Shown here piece by piece: positions 16,159 to 23,908 of a stretch of DNA of 46,570 bases. The translations under genes and the position numbers were made by a program. Each line of letters begins with the position of its first letter. Position 1 is the first letter of the stretch. This DNA is from Mycobacterium sp. GTDB taxonomy: Bacteria > Actinomycetota > Actinomycetes > Mycobacteriales > Mycobacteriaceae. The notes below the pieces were generated by a model that saw only the letters and a list, made by a program, of their open reading frames with translations, did no database searches and was not told the DNA's origin. The stretch covers positions 1 to 46,570 of the forward strand of contig NZ_SCRH01000067.1 of NCBI RefSeq assembly GCF_004298145.1, in the 5' to 3' direction.

Positions 16159-17538
16159 GTGGAGACCTACGACGTCGCGATCATCGGAACCGGCTCGGGC
16201 AACAGCATTCTCGATGACCGCTTCGCCGACAAGCGGGTGGCGATCTGCGAGCAGGGCACATTCGGCGGCACGTGCCTGAACGTCGGGTGCATCCCGACCA
16301 AGATGTTCGTCTACGCCGCCGAGGTCGCGCAGACGATCCGGGAGTCGGCACGTTACGGCGTCGACGCGCGCATCGACGGGGTGCGCTGGGACGACATCGT
16401 CTCGCGCGTCTTCGGGCGCATCGATCCGATCGGGGTCAGCGGTGAGGACTATCGGAATTCCGCACCCAATATCGATGTGTACAAGCAGCACACCCGGTTC
16501 GGCCCGGTCCGGTCCGACGGGCGCTACCTGCTGCGCACCGACGCCGGCGACGAGTTCACGGCCGACCAGGTGGTGATCGCGGCGGGGTCGCGGGCCGCGG
16601 TTCCCCCGGCCATCCTCGAGTCGGGTGCGAAGTACCACACCAGCGACACGATCATGCGAATCCCCGAACTGCCGGAGCATTTGGTGATCATCGGCGGCGG
16701 TTTCGTGTCGGCTGAATTCGCGCACATCTTCTCCTGTCTGGGCTCGCGGGTCACCCTGGTGGTCCGGGGCTCCGCCCTGCTGCGGCATTGCGATGACATC
16801 CTCTGCGAACGCTTCACCCGTATCGCGGCGAGCAAATGGGAGCTGCACACCCATCGCAACGTCGTGGGCGTCACCGACCGCGGCCCGGGTGTCTCGCTGC
16901 GGCTCGACGACGGTCGCACCGTGAACGCCGACGCGCTGCTGGTGGCGACCGGCCGCGTGCCCAACGGCGATCTGCTGGACGCCGAGCAGGCCGGCGTCGC
17001 CATCGAGGACGGCCTTGTCGTTGTCGACGAGCACCAGCGGACTACGGCGCGTGGCATTTTCGCCCTCGGCGACGTCTCCTCGCCGTATCAGCTCAAGCAC
17101 GTCGCCAACCACGAGGCGCGCGTCGTGCAGCGCAATCTGCTGTGCGACTGGGACGACACCGAAGCGATGGCCGTCACCGACCATCGCTACGTGCCGTCCG
17201 CGGTGTTCACCGATCCGCAGATCGCCAGCGTCGGACTGACCGAAAACCAGGCCATAGCACAGGGTTTCAATATTTCGATGAAGATCCAGGACTACGGTGA
17301 CGTCGCCTACGGCTGGGCGTCGGAGGACACCACCGGGATCGTCAAGCTGATCGCCGAGCGCGGCACCGGGCGGCTGCTGGGCGCGCACATCATGGGCCAC
17401 CAGGCCTCGTCGATCATCCAGCCGTTGATCCAGGCGATGAGCTTCGGGCTCACCGCGCCGCAGATGGCCCGCGGGCAGTACTGGATCCACCCGGCGCTGC
17501 CCGAGGTGGTGGAGAACGCGCTACTGGGTCTGCACTGA
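16159..17538 (+). CDS. mtr: Mycothione reductase
   Basis: NADPH-dependent flavoprotein disulfide reductase that recycles oxidised mycothiol, the actinobacterial counterpart of glutathione reductase; 459 aa, the usual length. The FAD motif IIGTGSGNSI lies near residue 8, the redox-active pair is in GTFGGTCLNVGCIPTKM (Cys pair near 39 and 44), the NADPH-binding fold is at LVIIGGGFVSAEFAHIF, and the C-terminal active-site HPALPEVVENAL closes the dimer interface. The GTG at 16159 is chosen because VETYDVAIIGTG is the true N-terminus; the frame upstream overlaps the hydrolase gene. The gene is convergent with the Fur-family gene, with 2 bp between. Confidence 0.95.
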   Translation: METYDVAIIGTGSGNSILDDRFADKRVAICEQGTFGGTCLNVGCIPTKMFVYAAEVAQTIRESARYGVDARIDGVRWDDIVSRVFGRIDPIGVSGEDYRNSAPNIDVYKQHTRFGPVRSDGRYLLRTDAGDEFTADQVVIAAGSRAAVPPAILESGAKYHTSDTIMRIPELPEHLVIIGGGFVSAEFAHIFSCLGSRVTLVVRGSALLRHCDDILCERFTRIAASKWELHTHRNVVGVTDRGPGVSLRLDDGRTVNADALLVATGRVPNGDLLDAEQAGVAIEDGLVVVDEHQRTTARGIFALGDVSSPYQLKHVANHEARVVQRNLLCDWDDTEAMAVTDHRYVPSAVFTDPQIASVGLTENQAIAQGFNISMKIQDYGDVAYGWASEDTTGIVKLIAERGTGRLLGAHIMGHQASSIIQPLIQAMSFGLTAPQMARGQYWIHPALPEVVENALLGLH

Positions 17539-17540
17539 CC

Positions 17541-18032
17541 TCAGCGGTGGTGCGGCGCAGCCGACGGCTTGGCGTCCTGACACTGGGGACACAGACCGCG
17601 CAGCGTCAGCCCGGCCGCCTCCGAGAGCGCGAAGGAGCTGCCCGCGATCGCATGCTCGAGCGCCAGGCTCAGCCGGCGAGCGGGTACCTCGATGATCGTG
17701 CCGCACTTCGTGCATACGGCGTGGTGGTGCGGGGCGGTGGCCAGCCCGTAGGTCGTGACGCCGCCGTCGAGGGTCAGCGCGTGCAGCATCCCCTGATCGA
17801 CCAGGGTGGTCACCGTGCGGTAGACGGTGGCCACGTCCGGCGCCTGGGCCCCCGGGGGAAGGCACGCGCGCATCCGCTTGTCGATCTCGGCCACCGACAG
17901 GTGTCCGTTGACCGGTTCGAGCACCGCCAGCACCTGGATCCGGGAAGCCATCCGCCGCAGCCCGCGTGCGCGCAACAGATCGCCGATCCTCTCGGTGACC
18001 GACGCATCGAGTGCCGACGGCTTGGGCGTCAC
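17541..18032 (-). CDS. Fur-family metalloregulator, probable nickel-responsive Nur
   Basis: 163-aa Fur-family repressor. The winged-helix DNA-binding part runs from LLRARGLRRMASRIQVL through PDVATVYRTVTTLVDQGMLH; the regulatory metal region is APHHHAVCTKCGTIIEVP, and a structural zinc pair is completed by GLCPQCQD near the C-terminus. It is transcribed away from nicT, and the hydrogenase island follows, so nickel is the most likely signal (inference); zinc or iron sensing cannot be excluded from sequence. The start GTG at 18032 gives MTPKPSALDASVTERI; an upstream TTG at 18080 would add 16 residues and has no better ribosome-binding site. Confidence 0.85.
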   Translation of the reverse strand: MTPKPSALDASVTERIGDLLRARGLRRMASRIQVLAVLEPVNGHLSVAEIDKRMRACLPPGAQAPDVATVYRTVTTLVDQGMLHALTLDGGVTTYGLATAPHHHAVCTKCGTIIEVPARRLSLALEHAIAGSSFALSEAAGLTLRGLCPQCQDAKPSAAPHHR

Positions 18033-18188
18033 CGGTTCAGTGTCGCGCCGCGACGCCGGGATCGCCAGCTTTCGCCGCAATCAAGGCTGCACGATTCTGC
18101 GATTCACTTGCATCTGGCGCGACGCGGAACTTACAGTCGTGCCGGTTGTTCTCTGTCCGATACCGCAGGACGCGCCGGAAGGACCCCA
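18033..18188. promoter_or_regulatory. Divergent intergenic region between the Fur-family gene and nicT
   Basis: This 156-bp region must hold the promoters of both genes and is the obvious place for the Fur/Nur operator. I see no perfect Nur- or Zur-like palindrome. The only symmetric feature noted is GAAC-N17-GTTC within GAACTTACAGTCGTGCCGG followed by TTGTTC (about 18128-18152), which is weak. The nicT ribosome-binding site GGAAGGA lies at its right end. Confidence 0.4.
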
Positions 18189-19340
18189 GTGGCCAGCACC
18201 GAGATCGACCGGCGGCCGTCACGGACGACCAGGCTTCTCGGGGCGCTGACGCCGGCGGAGTGGTGGCGCCTGGCCTCGATGCTGGCGGCCATCGTCGTGC
18301 TGCACCTGATCGGCTGGTTCACTCTGGTGTTGTTCGTGGCGCCGGCGCAATACAGCCTGGGCGGCAAAGCTTTTGGCATCGGTATCGGATTGACCGCTTA
18401 CACCCTGGGCATGCGGCATGCCTTTGACGCCGACCACATCGCCGCCATCGACAACACCACCCGCGCGCTGATGAACGATGGGCAGCGCCCGCTGGCCGTC
18501 GGCTTCTTCTTTTCGCTGGGGCACTCCACGGTGGTCTTCGGGTTGGCGGTGTTGCTGGCGTGCGGGGTGAAAACGGTCGTCGGGCCGGTCAAGGACGACT
18601 CCTCGACGCTGCACCATTACACCGGGTTGATCGGCACCAGCGTCTCCGGTCTCTTCCTGTATGCGATCGCCCTTCTCAACGTCATCGTCCTGGTCGGCAT
18701 TCTGCGCGTGTTCGCGCGGCTGCGCCGAGGCGAATACGACCCCGAGACGGACGGGGCCGAACTGGAGCGGCAGCTGCAAAGCCGCGGATGGATGAACCGG
18801 CTGCTCGGCCGCCTCACCAAATCGATCAGCAAGTCCTGGCACTGCTATCCGGTCGGGCTGTTGTTCGGGCTGGGTTTCGACACCGCCACCGAGATCGCGC
18901 TACTGGTGCTGGCCGGCACCAGCGCCGCCGCCGGGCTGCCGTGGTACGCGATCATGTGCCTGCCGGTGCTGTTCACGGCCGGCATGTGCCTGCTGGACAC
19001 CATCGACGGATCGTTCATGAACTTCGCCTACGGATGGGCCTTTTCCAATCCGGTGCGCAAGATCTACTACAACATCACCGTCACCGCGCTGTCGGTGGCG
19101 GTCGCCCTGCTCATCGGAAGTGTCGAACTCCTCGTCCTTTTCGCCGACCAGTTCGGTTGGCGGGGCACCTTCTGGAACTGGATCGGCGGGCTGGACCTCA
19201 ACACGGTCGGCTACGTCGTCGTCGGCATCTTCGTCATCACGTGGGCGGTGGCCCTGCTCATCTGGCGCTACGGACGCATCGAAGAGAAGTGGGGCCCCGC
19301 GGATCTAGGAGCCGATCTCGGAGCCGAAACCGCGACCTAG
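18189..19340 (+). CDS. nicT: Nickel/cobalt permease NicT (NiCoT family)
   Basis: High-affinity Ni2+ uptake permease of the inner membrane, 383 aa with about eight hydrophobic segments. The family signature HAFDADHIAAIDNTTR (about 78-93) supplies metal ligands, followed by FSLGHSTVVF, GFDTATEIALL and DTIDGSFMNFAYGWA, all NiCoT motifs. The GTG at 18189 has GGAAGGA upstream and gives MASTEIDRRPS; the frame upstream runs antisense through the regulator. It lies 119 bp before hypA, so it is the natural nickel source for the hydrogenase encoded next door and possibly also for urease. Control by the divergent Fur-family gene is inferred. Confidence 0.94.
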   Translation: MASTEIDRRPSRTTRLLGALTPAEWWRLASMLAAIVVLHLIGWFTLVLFVAPAQYSLGGKAFGIGIGLTAYTLGMRHAFDADHIAAIDNTTRALMNDGQRPLAVGFFFSLGHSTVVFGLAVLLACGVKTVVGPVKDDSSTLHHYTGLIGTSVSGLFLYAIALLNVIVLVGILRVFARLRRGEYDPETDGAELERQLQSRGWMNRLLGRLTKSISKSWHCYPVGLLFGLGFDTATEIALLVLAGTSAAAGLPWYAIMCLPVLFTAGMCLLDTIDGSFMNFAYGWAFSNPVRKIYYNITVTALSVAVALLIGSVELLVLFADQFGWRGTFWNWIGGLDLNTVGYVVVGIFVITWAVALLIWRYGRIEEKWGPADLGADLGAETAT

Positions 19341-19459
19341 CCACCGATCTTGCCGATGAGAGGCTCACCGGTCACGGCCGTTCGGGTGTAGAACAGTGCT
19401 CATGGGCCCCTTCGCTTCAGCCCTGCGGTTGGACGGATCCCGGACACCGGTGATCCGCG

Positions 19460-19795
19460 GTGCATGAGCTGTCGTTGTGCGAAGCGATCGCCGGTGTGGT
19501 CAAAGGCCACGCCGACGGCCGGCACGTCGACGTGGTGCGCGTGCGGGTCGGCGCGCTCCGCCAGGTGGTGCCGGAGTCGTTGTCCTTCTGCTGGACACTG
19601 GTGCGCGACGCCGAGGACATGCCGGACGCCGAACTGGAACTCGAATGCGTCAGCGCCGAAGTGCAGTGCTGTGCATGCGGCCGGCAGTCCGAGATCGAAT
19701 CGCCGTGGTCGATCTGGTGTCCGCGCTGCGACAGTTCCGACGTCGAAGTGCTGCGGGGCAACGAATTCTTGGTGACGTCACTGGACGTCTCGTGA
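19460..19795 (+). CDS. hypA: Hydrogenase nickel-insertion protein HypA
   Basis: Zinc- and nickel-binding chaperone that works with HypB to load nickel into the hydrogenase large subunit; 111 aa. It begins MHELSLCEAI, where the N-terminal Met-His provides the nickel site, and has the zinc site as two CxxC pairs (Cys70/Cys73 and Cys87/Cys90). The start codon is GTG at 19460, required to keep the conserved MHE. It opens the hydrogenase island after a 119-bp gap from nicT, so a promoter may lie in that gap. Confidence 0.94.
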   Translation: MHELSLCEAIAGVVKGHADGRHVDVVRVRVGALRQVVPESLSFCWTLVRDAEDMPDAELELECVSAEVQCCACGRQSEIESPWSIWCPRCDSSDVEVLRGNEFLVTSLDVS

Positions 19796-19853
19796 AAAGC
19801 GGCCCCCGCAGCGTCATCAGCATCGTTAGACACCACATCGAAAGGTGTTGAAC

Positions 19854-20627
19854 ATGGGTAGATTTCATCGGCACGACGACGGCACCATCCACACCCACTC
19901 CCATGATCACCCGCGCCACGAGCACGACCACGGCGATCACAGTCGCTACCGGACCGGCGGTCAGCGCATCGACGTCCTGGAGGCGATCTTCGCCGAGAAC
20001 GACCTGCTCGCCGCGGCCAACCGGGCGGCGTTCGAGAGCAACGGGGTCCGCACCCTCAACCTGATGAGCTCGCCCGGATCGGGCAAGACCACCGTCCTGC
20101 AGGCGACGCTCGACGAACTCGCCGGCGAGCTCGCGATCGGGGTGATCGAGGGCGATATCGCCACCGATCTGGACGCGGCCAAGCTCAGCGGCCGCGGCGC
20201 CCAGGTGTCACTGCTGAATACCAGCAACGGATTTGGCGGCGAATGCCATCTCGACGCTCCCATGGTCAGCCGGGCGCTGCCGGGCCTCGACCTCGCCGTT
20301 CTGGACCTCGTCGTCATCGAGAACGTCGGCAATCTGGTCTGCCCGGCCGAGTTCGACGTCGGCGAACACGCCAAGGCCATGGTCTATTCGGTGACCGAGG
20401 GCGAGGACAAGCCGCTGAAGTATCCGGTGATGTTCCGGTCGGTGGATGTGGTGCTCCTCAACAAAATCGACCTGGTGCCCCACCTCGACGTGGACGTCGA
20501 CGCATACATCACCCATATTCGCAAAGTCAATGCGGCAGCGACGATTCTGCCGGTCAGTGCGCGCACCGGCGACGGGATGGGCGCCTGGTTCGGCTGGCTG
20601 CGGCACTTCGCCGCAGCCGGCGCGTGA
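19854..20627 (+). CDS. hypB: Hydrogenase nickel-incorporation GTPase HypB
   Basis: SIMIBI-class GTPase that delivers nickel with HypA; 257 aa. Residues 5-29 hold ten histidines, a nickel-storage tail as in rhizobial HypB. The P-loop SPGSGKTT is at 73-80, EGDIATDLDA and NGFGGECHLDAPMV (metal-site Cys and His at the dimer interface) follow, and the guanine-specificity NKID is near residue 203. The ATG at 19854 with AAAGGTG upstream is preferred over a GTG at 19845. It is 58 bp downstream of hypA and 267 bp upstream of the small-subunit gene. Confidence 0.95.
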   Translation: MGRFHRHDDGTIHTHSHDHPRHEHDHGDHSRYRTGGQRIDVLEAIFAENDLLAAANRAAFESNGVRTLNLMSSPGSGKTTVLQATLDELAGELAIGVIEGDIATDLDAAKLSGRGAQVSLLNTSNGFGGECHLDAPMVSRALPGLDLAVLDLVVIENVGNLVCPAEFDVGEHAKAMVYSVTEGEDKPLKYPVMFRSVDVVLLNKIDLVPHLDVDVDAYITHIRKVNAAATILPVSARTGDGMGAWFGWLRHFAAAGA

Positions 20628-20660
20628 ACGGCGCTCGTCGAAAGCGGTTCCGGGCCGCAC

Positions 20661-20681
20661 TCCTGCGAAGTGTTCGCAGGA
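20661..20681. promoter_or_regulatory. Perfect 21-bp palindrome downstream of hypB
   Basis: TCCTGCGAA-GTG-TTCGCAGGA is a perfect 9-bp inverted repeat with a 3-nt centre, 34 bp after the hypB stop. It could be a hairpin ending the hypAB transcript, though no T-run follows, or an operator for the structural genes. Confidence 0.5.
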
Positions 20682-20731
20682 CAATCCATCTCGCGGCGGC
20701 TGGCCGGGTTCATCGAATCACCACGGCGCAC

Positions 20732-20747
20732 AACGTCTTTCGACGTT
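20732..20747. promoter_or_regulatory. Inverted repeat AACGTC-N4-GACGTT upstream of the hydrogenase promoter
   Basis: AACGTC TTTC GACGTT is a perfect 6-bp inverted repeat about 38 bp upstream of the candidate -35 box at 20785. Spacing and position suit an activator or repressor site; the binding protein is unknown. Confidence 0.4.
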
Positions 20748-20784
20748 ATACAACATGTGACTACTAGTGGGCGAGGCCGAACCG

Positions 20785-20813
20785 TTGACAACGCACGGTA
20801 GCGGGAGTAGACC
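20785..20813 (+). promoter_or_regulatory. Candidate SigA-type promoter of the hydrogenase structural genes
   Basis: A consensus -35 box TTGACA (20785-20790) is followed after 17 bp by TAGACC (20808-20813), a partial -10 box. It lies about 80 bp upstream of the small-subunit start in the longest intergenic region of the island. The -35 is perfect, the -10 is weak. Confidence 0.45.
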
Positions 20814-20894
20814 CAAAAAATAGCGCTGCGCAAGTGGGCCGACGGTCGACTCCGGCGGCGCAGGAGCCGCAGCCCGGCTCCGGAAAGCTGCAGC

Positions 20895-21950
20895 ATGCCA
20901 ACGGAAGCAGCAGTCAAGGCGGAACAAACATTGATCCATGTTCTATGGATCAACGCGGGCCTCAGTTGTGACGGCGATTCGGTGGCGTTGACTGCTGCCA
21001 CCCAGCCCAGCGTCGAGGAAATCGCATTGGGGGCCCTGCCCGGACTCCCCCAGGTCGCCGTGCACTGGCCCCTGATCGACTTCGAATGCGGACCCAACGG
21101 AGGAGCGGACGACTTCCTCGAGTGGTTCTTCAAGGCCGACCGCGGGGAGTTGGAACCTTTTGTGCTCGTCGTCGAAGGGTCCATCCCGAACGAGAAGATC
21201 AAGGACGACGGGTACTGGTGCGGATTCGGCAACAACCCGGCCACCGGCCAGCCGATGACCACCAGCGAGTGGCTGGACCGGCTGGCGCCCAAGGCCACCG
21301 CGATCGTGGCGGTCGGGACCTGCGCCACCTACGGGGGCATTCACGCGATGGCCGGCAATCCGACCGGCGCGATGGGAGTGCCCGACTATCTGGGCTGGGA
21401 TTGGAAGAGCAAGGCGGGCATTCCGATCGTGTGCGTTCCCGGCTGCCCGATCCAGCCGGACAACCTGTCGGAGACCCTGACCTACCTGCTCTACATGGCG
21501 ACCGGTCAGGCGCCGATGATCCCGCTCGACGACGCGCTGCGCCCCCAGTGGTTGTTCGGCGCGACCGTGCACGAGGGGTGCGATCGGGCCGGATACTACG
21601 AGCAGGGCGACTTCGCCACCGAGTACGGTTCGCCGAAATGCATTGTCAAACTTGGCTGTTGGGGGCCGGTCGTGAAGTGCAACGTCCCCAAGCGTGGGTG
21701 GATCAACGGTATCGGCGGTTGCCCCAACGTCGGTGGCATCTGCATCGGCTGCACCATGCCGGGGTTCCCCGACAAATTCATGCCGTTCATGGACGAACCG
21801 CCGGGCGGCAAGATCTCGAGCACCGCGTCGGGTTTGTACGGAACCGTGATTCGCAGTCTGAGGGGTATCACGGAACGCACCCTCGACAAAGAGCCGCGGT
21901 GGCGCCACAACGGCGACAAACTCACCACCGGAGCGCGCCGCACCTGGTAG
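20895..21950 (+). CDS. hhyS: [NiFe]-hydrogenase small subunit, group 1h (actinobacterial type)
   Basis: Electron-transfer subunit of a high-affinity, oxygen-tolerant H2-oxidising hydrogenase; 351 aa. It has no Tat signal, so the enzyme stays on the cytoplasmic side, as known for group 1h. Iron-sulfur ligand regions are GLSCDGDS (Cys25, with Asp28 where most hydrogenases have Cys), GTCATYGG, CVPGCPIQPDN, LGCWGPVVKCNVP and GGCPNVGGICIGCTMPGFPD. An Asp ligand to the proximal cluster is the described hallmark of the actinobacterial enzyme. The ATG at 20895 follows GGAAAG. From memory the sequence is very close to M. smegmatis Hyd2. The large-subunit gene follows after 102 bp. Confidence 0.96.
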   Translation: MPTEAAVKAEQTLIHVLWINAGLSCDGDSVALTAATQPSVEEIALGALPGLPQVAVHWPLIDFECGPNGGADDFLEWFFKADRGELEPFVLVVEGSIPNEKIKDDGYWCGFGNNPATGQPMTTSEWLDRLAPKATAIVAVGTCATYGGIHAMAGNPTGAMGVPDYLGWDWKSKAGIPIVCVPGCPIQPDNLSETLTYLLYMATGQAPMIPLDDALRPQWLFGATVHEGCDRAGYYEQGDFATEYGSPKCIVKLGCWGPVVKCNVPKRGWINGIGGCPNVGGICIGCTMPGFPDKFMPFMDEPPGGKISSTASGLYGTVIRSLRGITERTLDKEPRWRHNGDKLTTGARRTW

Positions 21951-22052
21951 GTCACCTATCGGGTGGGCGCGCTCCTTCCTCCAGTTCTAGACGAAGAGCC
22001 GTCGCCGCATCAGCCAACGCGGACAGCAGCCAAAACGGGAAGAAGTAGCGCG

Positions 22053-23852
22053 ATGACAACCATCATTCCTGAACCCACCCATGCCACACGGGAACCCGGC
22101 CAATTGGTCGACATGGCCTGGGATCCCATCACCAGGATCGTGGGCAGCCTGGGCATCTACACCAAGATCGACTTCGAGAACAAAGAGGTCGTCGAGTGCC
22201 ACAGCACCTCGTCGATCTTCCGGGGCTACTCGATCTTCATGAAGGGCAAGGATCCTCGCGACGCCCACTTCATCACCAGCCGCATCTGCGGCATCTGCGG
22301 CGACAACCACGCCACCTGCTCGTGCTACACGCAGAACATGGCCTATGGGGTCAAGCCCCCGCATCTGGGCGAGTGGATCGTCAATCTCGGTGAGGCAGCG
22401 GAATACATGTTCGACCACAACATCTTCCAGGAGAACCTGGTCGGCGTGGACTTCTGCGAGAAGATGGTCGCCGAGACCAACCCGAGTGTGCTCTCGCTGG
22501 CCGAGAAGACACCGGCACCGCATGCGGACGCGCACGGGTACAAAACGATCGCGGACATCATGCGTTCGCTCAACCCGTTCAGCGGTGAGTTCTATCGCGA
22601 AGCGCTCGTGGTCAGCCGGTGGACACGAGAGATGTTCTGCCTCATGGAGGGCCGGCACGTGCACCCCTCGACGCTGTACCCCGGCGGGGTCGGCACCGTC
22701 GCGACCATCCAGCTGATGACCGACTACATGACCCGGCTGATGCGCTACGTCGAGTTCATGAAAAAAGTCGTGCCCATGCACGACGACCTGTTCGACTTCT
22801 TCTACACCGCGCTGCCGGGTTACGAGAAGGTCGGGCTGCGCCGCACCCTGCTGGGCTGCTGGGGCTCCTTCCAGGACCCCGAAGTGTGCAACTTCGAATA
22901 CAAGGACATGGAGCGCTGGGGTAACGCGATGTTCGTCACCCCGGGTGTGGTGGTCGACGGCAAACTGCTCACCCACTCGTTGGTGGACATCAACCTCGGC
23001 ATCCGGATCCTTTTGGGCAGTTCGTATTACGACGACTGGACCGACCAGGAGATGTTCGTCAAGACCGATCCGCTGGGTAACGCGATCGACCGGCGTCACC
23101 CATGGAACCAGCACACCAACCCGCACCCGCAGAAGCGCGACCTGGAAGGCGGCAAATACAGCTGGGTGATGTCGCCACGCTGGTTCGACGGCACGGACCA
23201 CCTGGCGCTGGACACCGGCGGCGGGCCGCTGGCCCGGCTGTGGTCGACCGCCTTGGCCGGCCTGGTCGACATCGGTTACGTCAAAGCGACCGGCAACAGC
23301 GTCAAGATCAACCTGCCCAAGACGGCCCTCAAGGGGCCCGTCGAGTTGGAGTGGACGATCCCCAAATACGGCAGCAACACGATCGAACGCGATCGGGCGC
23401 GCACCTACTTCCAGGCCTACGCGGCGGCGTGCGCGTTGCACTTCTGCGAGAAGGCGCTCGACGAGATCCGCGCCGGGCGCACCAAGACGTGGGAAAAGTT
23501 CGACGTGCCCGACGAGGCCATCGGCTGCGGCTTCACCGAGGCGGTCCGCGGTGTGCTCAGCCACCACATGGTGATCCGGGACGGCAAGATCGCCAACTAT
23601 CACCCGTACCCGCCCACACCGTGGAATGCCAACCCGCGCGACAGCTACGGCACCCCCGGCCCGTACGAGGATGCGGTGCAGGGCCAGCCGATCTTCGAGG
23701 AGAACGGCCGGGACAACTTCAAGGGAATCGACGTCATGCGTACGGTGCGCAGCTTCGACCCGTGCCTGCCGTGCGGTGTGCACATGTACCTGGGAAAGGG
23801 CAAGTCCCTGGACAGACTGCACACGCCGACCCAGTCACCCGTCGGGGAGTGA
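22053..23852 (+). CDS. hhyL: [NiFe]-hydrogenase large subunit, group 1h
   Basis: Catalytic subunit holding the NiFe(CN)2CO centre; 599 aa. The N-terminal L1 motif is RICGICGDNH (Cys79, Cys82, His86) and the C-terminal L2 motif is DPCLPCGVH (569-577). Both Ni/Fe-binding cysteine pairs are intact. A 22-residue tail after His577 is the extension removed by the endopeptidase encoded at 27640. The start ATG at 22053 follows GGGAAGAAG and gives MTTIIPEPTHATREPG. The gene is 3' of the small subunit, the usual order, and its stop lies in a copy of the dispersed repeat. Together with the small subunit it would oxidise trace H2 and feed electrons to the respiratory chain. Confidence 0.97.
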   Translation: MTTIIPEPTHATREPGQLVDMAWDPITRIVGSLGIYTKIDFENKEVVECHSTSSIFRGYSIFMKGKDPRDAHFITSRICGICGDNHATCSCYTQNMAYGVKPPHLGEWIVNLGEAAEYMFDHNIFQENLVGVDFCEKMVAETNPSVLSLAEKTPAPHADAHGYKTIADIMRSLNPFSGEFYREALVVSRWTREMFCLMEGRHVHPSTLYPGGVGTVATIQLMTDYMTRLMRYVEFMKKVVPMHDDLFDFFYTALPGYEKVGLRRTLLGCWGSFQDPEVCNFEYKDMERWGNAMFVTPGVVVDGKLLTHSLVDINLGIRILLGSSYYDDWTDQEMFVKTDPLGNAIDRRHPWNQHTNPHPQKRDLEGGKYSWVMSPRWFDGTDHLALDTGGGPLARLWSTALAGLVDIGYVKATGNSVKINLPKTALKGPVELEWTIPKYGSNTIERDRARTYFQAYAAACALHFCEKALDEIRAGRTKTWEKFDVPDEAIGCGFTEAVRGVLSHHMVIRDGKIANYHPYPPTPWNANPRDSYGTPGPYEDAVQGQPIFEENGRDNFKGIDVMRTVRSFDPCLPCGVHMYLGKGKSLDRLHTPTQSPVGE

Positions 23853-23893
23853 CGATCGCAAGCGCGGCGAAGCCGGGCGTAGCGGGTCGGCAC
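23849..23893. repeat. Diverged copy of the 45-bp GTGGCGA/TCGCCAC element
   Basis: The copy reads GTGACGATCGCAAGCGCGGC at its left end and ends GGGTCGGCAC, with one change in each terminal inverted repeat and one internal change against the copy at 33444. Its left end overlaps the hhyL stop codon. Confidence 0.85.
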
Positions 23894-23908
23894 ATTAACG
23901 GAGGACAC

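Noticed and set aside
15961..17490. A 509-aa minus-strand frame opposite the 3' end of the hydrolase gene and mtr
   Set aside because: Its length is explained by GC-biased third positions of mtr; the plus-strand protein has complete flavoprotein motifs.
21987..23822. A 611-aa open frame on the minus strand opposite the hydrogenase large subunit
   Set aside because: It mirrors the codon structure of hhyL, shows no motif of its own and has no plausible ribosome-binding site.
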